A stretch of 64,000 bases of DNA from a virus. This document shows, piece by piece, positions 57,184 through 64,000 of the stretch; the stretch's first letter is position 1; every line of letters begins with the position of its first letter. Position numbers and translations under genes: made by a program. The stretch spans positions 62,001 to 126,000 of IMG/VR virus record IMGVR_UViG_3300042519_004024; one strand, given 5' to 3'. The notes under the pieces were generated by a model. That model saw nothing but the letters and a program-made list of their open reading frames with translations, was not told the DNA's origin and ran no database searches.

Positions 57184-57789
57184 TTACCAAATTTTTTCTT
57201 GGTTCATATAACCTAAAACACAAGTATAAGAATCTGCCATATCAAAACACTCTTTTTTCAAAGTATTGTTTTTTGTATATTGCCATTGTATTTGTGGTTC
57301 TTTGTCTGACACTTTTTTCCAAATAAGTTCTTTCTTATCTATGTCTTTTGGAAGTCCTCCAAATAAAACATGTTTACCCTTATCGTTTTGTTGTACGAAC
57401 TCAGGCCAAGCATATTTTCTTGAATTATAGGTTGATATGAAATTTGGCGCAATTCCTATTATATCATAAATCGATTTAGTAATCATTGAATTATAACGTA
57501 ATAGTGTTCCTACTGTCCAAATATTATTAGAATTAAGTAATGGTTCTTCTATGACTACTTTAGTAATACCTAAGTTTCTATAACCTTCTAATTTTTCTTC
57601 AAAAGCTTTAACCTTTAAGATTAACTCTAAAATTTTATCGTCAACTTTTGGTTTAATTACTGGCGAGAAATGTGTTAACTCTAAAAGTTCTTTTGTTTTT
57701 ATATCAAATAAACTCCACCCAATGGTTTTTGTTGAAATGTCTAACCCTAATACTTTTGGGGTATTTTTAAAATCTAAATTTTCTGACAT
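57184..57789 (-). CDS. RuvC-like Holliday-junction resolvase
   Basis: The 201-residue RNase H-fold protein has D17 in VLGLDIST, E81/E82 in VVIEEPLL and D183 with D186 in CFDMADS, the acidic set of RuvC-like nucleases. It should resolve branched DNA before packaging, the role of T4 gp49. The fit to RuvC is by motif order, not close similarity. Confidence 0.8.
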   Translation of the reverse strand: MSENLDFKNTPKVLGLDISTKTIGWSLFDIKTKELLELTHFSPVIKPKVDDKILELILKVKAFEEKLEGYRNLGITKVVIEEPLLNSNNIWTVGTLLRYNSMITKSIYDIIGIAPNFISTYNSRKYAWPEFVQQNDKGKHVLFGGLPKDIDKKELIWKKVSDKEPQIQWQYTKNNTLKKECFDMADSYTCVLGYMNQEKIW

Positions 57790-57793
57790 ACTA

Positions 57794-60007
57794 TTAAAAA
57801 TCTAACTTAATCGGATACTGTTGTATTCCCTGTCTTTTTTCAGGGGATTGTATCTTCGATATAACCATAAGTTCTTTATTAGCATTGTAAAGAGCAACTT
57901 CAGTTATGTAAGGAGGTGTAGAACCGTTCCACGTAGGGTTAGACGAATCAAAAAATTGTGTTTGTCCTAAATTACAAAGGAAATTCATAACATATATCGT
58001 TGCCTGTATATCCGTTTCAATATTACCAAAGAAATAGTATTCCCCACCAAAATTCAAAGTTAATCCTGTTTGCCCTATTTGTGGTAGTTGTATGTAATTA
58101 TTTAAATCATAGATAGGTGCGGTGTCATACATATTTTTTGTAATCTGTATTGTGGTGCCTGTCATACCTGTTTGTGTTAAATAATTATTTACAGTTGTTG
58201 CCGATATTTGTGAATATACGTTAATTTCTCTCCATAATGTTGAGGATGGTCTGGTTGTACCACTTGGTACTTTTTGAGCTAATATTTTAATATTATTTGC
58301 GGTAAACCCTGAAGGTATTGTTGCGAGATTTTCTTGTAAAAATGGAAATTCATTACCAAATCTAACTAAAATGTCCGAAGCCCCCGGCAATAAACTTTGA
58401 TTGTTACCTGTAATTGTTGAGTAATAATTACAATGCAGTGAGTTTGTGAATCCTGTATTTTCAAATAGATAAGTTAAAAATAAAGTCTCAGTGTCCCCTG
58501 TTAATAAACCTGCTGTCCCACCTAAAACGCCACTAAAAGTATTTGGTGTGACTAAACCAAGTTTAGGTGCCGGTAATGTCCAACTTCTATTTGATTTATA
58601 ATTTAATGATGCAATTATTTCATCATCATCAAAAACAATCATTTTTAAATCAGGAAACACTTTACCTACTCTATTCGGTACACCATTAGTGTTTGCGTGT
58701 GTATCCCATAAATGATAGTATCTTAAACCAGGTGCGTTAAAATTTAAATCTTTTTTAGATTTCATATAATGTACTTGGAACAAGTTTTGAGTTGTGAACC
58801 CCGATGGGTCAGTATAGAAAACCTCACCTATAGTTGCGTTTGGATTTTTGTGCCACATTAACCAAGGAATCGATAGTTTAAAATTTCTAGCTTGTCCTGT
58901 ATTTCCTGGATTTGTTGGATCATAGTCCTCCATTGCAAATTTTTCACCATAAAAATTATCTATGGATTGATTTGTATAATGTATAATGGCTATTGCCTTT
59001 TGTTCTTCAGGTGTTACTGTTATTTTTTCTAAAAATGAATTATAATAATAAACAGAATCCGTATCTAATTGTCCTTTTTGACTATTGTAACCTAAATATT
59101 CTTTAGTGTTTGTGTAACCTGTAGATTTAAATTTATTATAGTCTTGATAAGTATTACTGAATAATCCTGCCGGTGATTCTGTCCAAGGAATATTCATATT
59201 CCATATGTACACATTTCTTTGTGAAACGTCACAATTTGTTTCAAAATTGAATACGTCATTTGCCCAAAATGGTTGTGGTGTAAACGTATCATACATCACA
59301 GTCATACCGCTTGGATAGAACATTGTACTTGACAAACCACTCAAACCAATAGATGCAAAATTAGGTAAATTCCTATCAACTTGAATATCTATTGTTGTTG
59401 CTGTCGAACTATCCCCTGTAACGGCTACCACTAAATATGTGAACATAGGTGTCGATGCCGATAAAGGTTGTAAACTATCTGTACTAAATAATGTTAAAAA
59501 CATTCCAGGTGTTACTGTACCAGAAACTGAAGGATCTATAGTTGTTGCTGATAGTGTTATTACATTTCCTGATGTTATACCTGAATTTTGTATTACAAAA
59601 TTAGGGTTTATTGTGTACGCTGAAGATGTAAAAGCACTAAAACTAATTGATGACCCCGTAGAACCCGTAAAAAAACCTCTTGGTGCCGCACTATTATATA
59701 CACTATCAATATATGAATTATCAAATGGAACACCAAAAGTACTACCTGAAGTTGAGTCTATAAAAAGTGGGTATTTAACATGCATCCTATTTTTCTGTGG
59801 TACAGGTGATAAATTTTGGGCGTTATACTGAGGCATTAAAACGTTATAATCAACCATATCCATGTTTGATACACAATCATAACAAACTTCACTATCACCC
59901 ACTTGAAAATATGCAATATCAAACTTACCTTGTGATATTTTTTTTCTTGCGGCGTCTGTCATTAACGTGTTTATTAATGCTGCGGTATTTTTAATAATAT
60001 ATGACAT
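57794..60007 (-). CDS. Tail/baseplate-associated structural protein
   Basis: The 737-residue protein has an N-terminal segment (AARKKISQGKFDIAYFQVGDS) resembling the conserved start of P2-type tail-fibre and baseplate proteins (A-x-x-x-I-x-x-G … F-x-VGDG). The body is beta-rich, low in charge and rich in T/S/G/N/Y, like tail fibres. TATTTAT lies 5 nt before the ATG. It heads the set of long structural genes at the window end. Confidence 0.7.
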   Translation of the reverse strand: MSYIIKNTAALINTLMTDAARKKISQGKFDIAYFQVGDSEVCYDCVSNMDMVDYNVLMPQYNAQNLSPVPQKNRMHVKYPLFIDSTSGSTFGVPFDNSYIDSVYNSAAPRGFFTGSTGSSISFSAFTSSAYTINPNFVIQNSGITSGNVITLSATTIDPSVSGTVTPGMFLTLFSTDSLQPLSASTPMFTYLVVAVTGDSSTATTIDIQVDRNLPNFASIGLSGLSSTMFYPSGMTVMYDTFTPQPFWANDVFNFETNCDVSQRNVYIWNMNIPWTESPAGLFSNTYQDYNKFKSTGYTNTKEYLGYNSQKGQLDTDSVYYYNSFLEKITVTPEEQKAIAIIHYTNQSIDNFYGEKFAMEDYDPTNPGNTGQARNFKLSIPWLMWHKNPNATIGEVFYTDPSGFTTQNLFQVHYMKSKKDLNFNAPGLRYYHLWDTHANTNGVPNRVGKVFPDLKMIVFDDDEIIASLNYKSNRSWTLPAPKLGLVTPNTFSGVLGGTAGLLTGDTETLFLTYLFENTGFTNSLHCNYYSTITGNNQSLLPGASDILVRFGNEFPFLQENLATIPSGFTANNIKILAQKVPSGTTRPSSTLWREINVYSQISATTVNNYLTQTGMTGTTIQITKNMYDTAPIYDLNNYIQLPQIGQTGLTLNFGGEYYFFGNIETDIQATIYVMNFLCNLGQTQFFDSSNPTWNGSTPPYITEVALYNANKELMVISKIQSPEKRQGIQQYPIKLDF

Positions 60008-60012
60008 ATAAT

Positions 60013-60019
60013 ATAAATA
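60013..60019 (-). promoter_or_regulatory. Late-like TATTTAT box, 5 nt before ATG
   Basis: TATTTAT on the minus strand before ATG 60007. Confidence 0.45.
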
Positions 60020-60037
60020 CTAATTTTTTATTTTTAT

Positions 60038-61639
60038 TTAAAACTCCCTTGGTGGTCTTGGACAAATTAAACCTGTTTTTGTAAGAATTACTTGTTGTGG
60101 AACCGTTGAAGAGTTAACTGACTTACATAATATAGGACTTATTGTTATATTTTGTATGTTTACACTATCTTTTATATTAGCAAATAAGTTACAATGATCG
60201 CTTTCAACACAAGGTGTGTTTATGTATTGTACTATAGTTCCCGTTATAGTTCCACTACCAGATAATTGTACGTTATAGGATGTTGTGTAAGAACTTAAAT
60301 TTATATCACCTCCTTCACATATAGGATTAAAAGATGTTGATCCAACTGTTGGTCCTGTTGTTGGTGATGATATTGTAAACGTTCCCGTTTGGTTTGTTGT
60401 AATATTGTTACTGTAGCTGATTGATGGTGTAGTGATTGTATATGCAGTTGTATTGATGTTAAATAATAAATCCATATTAATTACTGTACCTACAGGTAAT
60501 GGATATGGACTAACATTTATTGCCCAAGTCGATGTTTTTGTTGTTGCATTACCTACAGTTACATTTGAACCGGGTGTTAATGTTAGACTTACGTTATAAT
60601 TTTGAAATAATTGTTGTGGTGTTAATGTTACTGTCTGACTTGTAATTGTATTATTAACATCTTTAACGTAAACTGTATATGTTCCTGCGGCTAACCCAAC
60701 AAAACTATTTGATATTTGATAATTTACAGAATCAATTGAATACGTATACGGTGCTAATCCTCCGCTAGGTGTTATTGTTATTGTACCATTACTAGTCGTT
60801 GAACATGTAGGATTTGTACTATTAACTGTCATAGTTAACGGTGGTGTTTGACATATTCCTGAACTAACAAAAACAGAAGAGTTAAAAGCCAACGGTCCTG
60901 TTAATGTCCAAGTACCTGTTGGTGGGATTGTTGGTGATTGTAGATATAAACCTCCGACATAAGTCCATCCACTAACATTCCATTGTGTTGTTCCTGTATT
61001 ATAATATATTGTTTGGGTTGAGCTAGTCCAAGATGGGTAACCATTTATAGTTCCTCCTGAACTAAAATTAAATTGTTGTATATTTGATGGTCTGATAAAT
61101 TCTAAACATAAATCAGTTGGGTATACTGGTGTTGGTGTGGGTGGAGGTAAACATTCTGTACATCCCGTAAAAGGGCCTGCAGAGTATATTGGGAAATTTC
61201 CAATGTATGTTTGTCCCGTATATGTTGTGGTACCATTACTTATCCAACAACCTATTTGTGTTGTTAATTGATATATTGAACCATTATTAAGTGGGTTAGT
61301 TAAATCCGCTAAATAATATATATTATTATTTGGTGTTTCACAATTCTCTAATACTTCAAGATAGAACGTGTCGTAACCTACAGTACATGTTGTTGTTGCA
61401 GTAAAATCTCCGTAATAATCAACTACAGTTGCGGTATAATTACCGGGACTTAGGTTTGTTAATAATGTACCTTGTGAACCATTGTCCCAAGTAACATTAT
61501 ATGGCGATGTACCACCTGTAACAAATAAAGCAATTAACCCATTTGTAGATTCAGGTGTTGATGCGTTAATACTGTCACATTCTAAACCTAAAGGTAAGAT
61601 TGTTATTATATTACAACTATTTCCACTTAATTGCCCCAT
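60038..61639 (-). CDS. Tail adhesin with SprB-like repeats
   Basis: The 533-residue protein contains at least two SprB-type repeats (about 13-85 and 268-345), seen as GTITITPSGGLAPYTYSID … LAAGTYTVYVKDVNN and GGTSPYNVTWDNG … LSPGNYTATVVD. SprB repeats are typical of gliding adhesins and other surface proteins of Bacteroidota. The remainder is beta-rich with few charges. It is likely on the virion surface and involved in host attachment. Only 1 nt separates it from the upstream fibre gene. Confidence 0.75.
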   Translation of the reverse strand: MGQLSGNSCNIITILPLGLECDSINASTPESTNGLIALFVTGGTSPYNVTWDNGSQGTLLTNLSPGNYTATVVDYYGDFTATTTCTVGYDTFYLEVLENCETPNNNIYYLADLTNPLNNGSIYQLTTQIGCWISNGTTTYTGQTYIGNFPIYSAGPFTGCTECLPPPTPTPVYPTDLCLEFIRPSNIQQFNFSSGGTINGYPSWTSSTQTIYYNTGTTQWNVSGWTYVGGLYLQSPTIPPTGTWTLTGPLAFNSSVFVSSGICQTPPLTMTVNSTNPTCSTTSNGTITITPSGGLAPYTYSIDSVNYQISNSFVGLAAGTYTVYVKDVNNTITSQTVTLTPQQLFQNYNVSLTLTPGSNVTVGNATTKTSTWAINVSPYPLPVGTVINMDLLFNINTTAYTITTPSISYSNNITTNQTGTFTISSPTTGPTVGSTSFNPICEGGDINLSSYTTSYNVQLSGSGTITGTIVQYINTPCVESDHCNLFANIKDSVNIQNITISPILCKSVNSSTVPQQVILTKTGLICPRPPREF

Positions 61640-61640
61640 A

Positions 61641-64000
61641 TTAGAATGTTGATCCGTTTAATCTTTTCCAACCTGTATTTGTTTTATAATAAAGATATGT
61701 ATTATCCCAAGTTATTGAACCTGGCTCACCTGCAGTGTCGGCACTACCTGTTGGTGTATATGATTCTGTTATTATGAAATTAGGTACATATACAGTATCA
61801 CTATTTGTTGCACTTATTGAGTTTCCTCCTAATATAACACTTCTAGATGCACTAACATTATTATTTATACCTCCAATTATTGCTGATTGGAAAGACGTGA
61901 TGGTATTTCCTGAACCGACAAAAATACCTGAATGGTAAACAGGGTCCGATGGGGTAGCCCCTGAAATTACGCTATAAGCACTTCCAATAATTGTTGATCC
62001 TGATGTATCTCCAGAATCTACAGTATTTAATCTACCACCTATAACTACACTCCAATCTCCATCAGCATAATTTAATTCTCCGTGTGAAAATGCTAATTCA
62101 TTTGATCTTGAACCAACACCACCAGCATGTGAACTACTTCCGTAAGCATTTGTACCTTTATTTTGTGCGTGAGAATATTGCCCTGACGCTATTGAGGAGT
62201 CTCCTTCAGCATGTGCAAAAACATTTGTCGCTTGTGAAGAACCTTCAGCGTGTGAGAACATTCCTGACGCTAACGAACCACTACCCTCTGAGTGTGAAAA
62301 ATTACCTGAAGCGGTTGTTGATCCACCTTCAGCGTGGGCTCCAATACCTGTGGCGTTACTTCCTGAACCTTCACTATGTGAATAATCACCTGATGATGTT
62401 GTTAAATTACCTTCAGCGTGACTATAAATACCATAACTATATGATTGCCCTTCAGCAGATGAAAATTGACCAATAGAATATGAACCAGACCCTTTTGAGG
62501 TTGATCCTGTACCTATTGCGTAAGTCCTTATACCACTAGCATTACCATAATGTCCACCAAAAACTTGGTTCCCTCCCCAAAATGATGGTCCGTTAGTGTC
62601 AGACATAATAGCATTGTCTCCTAAAGTATCAACTGACGTGTCATATAAATAAACAATAGTATTTGTACCATCAAATGTTACCGCACTAACACTAAATACG
62701 GATGATGGATATAATGAAGAATATGAAGTATCATCAAAAAATACAAATGAAGATATTCCTGTTGAAAAATTTGAGGATACGTCTCCGTAGGTTGACTCTA
62801 TAGCACAAATACCTGCGGTACACCCCGTTAATAAATAACCGTTATTTGATCCTGTTTCAGTCAGTTCACCATTCGCATGTGAATAATCACCATAAGTTTT
62901 ACTGTTATTACCTAACGAAAAAGATAATGTTCCATAAGCGTTAGAACCATTAGTTTGTGTTTCATCCCAAATTGATATTGGTGAACATCCGTGAACGTTT
63001 CTTACATAAAAGTCTACAAAACAATTTCCTGAAGAAGAACCAGGTAAGTTATAATATGTTGTGGCACTTATTGTGTTTGCCGATAACCCGTTTGTAAAAT
63101 TAGTCGGTCCGTTAACTGTTCCTCCCGTAAATACACTACCACCCCCTGATGGTGCTTGCCAAGTTGCGTTTCCATCATTGTCAGATGTTAAAACCCACCC
63201 ATTCAATTCGTTTCCATCCACATATTTAAAAGTCCCTGTTGTTCCCGTTCCACCAACCTGTAAATTAGCTGTTGGGATTTCTGTTCCGTCAGGATTTAAC
63301 CTCAAACCTAAACTACCATCGGATGGTAGTGGACCACCTTTAAGATACATTACTGAATTACCATTTTGTTCAAACCATAAATTACCAGTATTTCCTGTTT
63401 GTGAGATGTTTATTACCATCCCGTCACTATTATTACCAAGAGATAGTATTCCTTTATTTTTATAAAAATTACTTCCCGTTACAGATACCCCGCTTGGTCT
63501 AACATAATTGTCTCCACCATATTCTAATTTTATATGTTTGTTAGATGCTAACGTTGAGGAAGCCATAATAACTGTATTACCACTTGTATTATTATTTGCC
63601 GATTGTATTGTGTTTGTGTCAGGATTATCAAAATTTACAATAAACCCTTTTCTATTTATTGCGTTATATCCAGCAACTATGGTATATGGATTAATTGAAT
63701 TGTCAGATTGTACATTAACACTTCCAAGATTCATAATGTTACCACCACTTGATATATCTATCGTTACTCCACTTGTGGATCCAAAATAAACATTACCTTC
63801 ATCAAGAGGGTTTATTCGTAAAGGTGAACACGAATGTATGTTAGAGACATATAAGTCACTAATACAATAACCTGTTATTGCATCAAACACTTGTTGTATT
63901 GATGCTTTATATGATGAACCCGCAGGGTCTTGTGATGTATCTCCTGTTATTACGATGTGAAGTAAATCGTTTACGGTTACTCCACTCGCTAAGGTTCTTG
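61641..64000 (-). CDS. Trimeric tail fibre with YadA-head-like repeats (5' partial)
   Basis: The frame stays open to the window end, so the true N-terminus is outside; GTG 63890 is only an internal candidate. A module ending in a CSP motif occurs twice (DLYVSNIHSCSP and DFYVRNVHGCSP). The central part has many 14-15-residue repeats of the form SHAEG…ASG..SHSEGS, as in YadA-type trimeric adhesin heads, followed by a C-terminal beta part (VIGGRLNTV … SVILGGNSISAT). It is probably a receptor-binding fibre. Confidence 0.8.
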   Translation of the reverse strand, partial: RTLASGVTVNDLLHIVITGDTSQDPAGSSYKASIQQVFDAITGYCISDLYVSNIHSCSPLRINPLDEGNVYFGSTSGVTIDISSGGNIMNLGSVNVQSDNSINPYTIVAGYNAINRKGFIVNFDNPDTNTIQSANNNTSGNTVIMASSTLASNKHIKLEYGGDNYVRPSGVSVTGSNFYKNKGILSLGNNSDGMVINISQTGNTGNLWFEQNGNSVMYLKGGPLPSDGSLGLRLNPDGTEIPTANLQVGGTGTTGTFKYVDGNELNGWVLTSDNDGNATWQAPSGGGSVFTGGTVNGPTNFTNGLSANTISATTYYNLPGSSSGNCFVDFYVRNVHGCSPISIWDETQTNGSNAYGTLSFSLGNNSKTYGDYSHANGELTETGSNNGYLLTGCTAGICAIESTYGDVSSNFSTGISSFVFFDDTSYSSLYPSSVFSVSAVTFDGTNTIVYLYDTSVDTLGDNAIMSDTNGPSFWGGNQVFGGHYGNASGIRTYAIGTGSTSKGSGSYSIGQFSSAEGQSYSYGIYSHAEGNLTTSSGDYSHSEGSGSNATGIGAHAEGGSTTASGNFSHSEGSGSLASGMFSHAEGSSQATNVFAHAEGDSSIASGQYSHAQNKGTNAYGSSSHAGGVGSRSNELAFSHGELNYADGDWSVVIGGRLNTVDSGDTSGSTIIGSAYSVISGATPSDPVYHSGIFVGSGNTITSFQSAIIGGINNNVSASRSVILGGNSISATNSDTVYVPNFIITESYTPTGSADTAGEPGSITWDNTYLYYKTNTGWKRLNGSTF

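Noticed and set aside
1-64000. CRISPR array or diversity-generating retroelement
   Set aside because: No regularly spaced repeats of CRISPR type, no reverse transcriptase and no template/variable repeat pair were seen; the YadA-like repeats in the fibre gene are protein repeats.

Overview
The window reads as a fragment of a large, AT-rich, T4-like (contractile-tailed, jumbo-class) bacteriophage that infects a member of the Bacteroidota. The phage assignment rests on SbcC/SbcD (T4 gp46/gp47-like) recombination proteins, a DnaG-type primase, RuvC-like and RecB-like nucleases, a phage sigma factor, a holin and endolysin, three DNA methyltransferases, tail and baseplate-type proteins and a very large tRNA array. 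The host assignment rests on promoters of the Bacteroidota type (TTTG-N18-20-TATCTTTG), SprB-like repeats in a tail protein, a Bacteroidota histone-H1-like protein, a short Bacteroidota-style sigma factor, and the absence of Shine-Dalgarno sequences.

Layout: 0-8.3 kb holds lysis genes (holin, GH19 endolysin) next to a phage-encoded two-component system (GAF/PAS histidine kinase, stand-alone receiver, coiled-coil membrane protein) and secreted or cell-wall proteins. From 8.4 to 10.1, 14.9 to 15.7, 16.3 to 18.3 and at 20.1 kb there are about 25 credible tRNA genes plus several tRNA-like elements, together covering all 20 amino acids and including an initiator tRNA; the longer spacers between tRNAs are themselves structured and several are closed by inverted repeats flush with the tRNA ends. 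At 23.3-24.35 kb lies a roughly 1-kb structured non-coding RNA with its own promoter and terminator. From 25 to 46 kb there are nucleic-acid enzymes (DHH phosphoesterase, methyltransferases), DnaJ, glutaredoxin, a leucine-rich-repeat protein, a spanin-like pair, an amidase-like protein and many unknown proteins. From 46.5 to 57.8 kb sit the sigma factor, a methyltransferase/nuclease pair resembling a restriction-modification system, and the recombination and replication genes. The last 6 kb encode large tail or fibre proteins, one running off the window end.

The most striking system is a shared N-terminal signal on about 18-20 otherwise unrelated proteins: a short basic amphipathic segment (archetype RLTESDLARIVRRVIKE) ending in [I/L/V]-x-E. 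This resembles the capsid-targeting and prohead-protease cleavage signals of T4 internal head proteins, so these proteins are inferred to be packaged in the capsid and delivered with the DNA. Many of these genes are preceded by a TATTTAT box only 4-5 nt before the ATG, which suggests a late-promoter class giving nearly leaderless mRNAs; the tRNA array and the large ncRNA instead use host-type promoters. The phage therefore appears to bring its own translation supply (tRNAs), its own sigma factor, signalling, DNA modification and a large set of predicted internal proteins.
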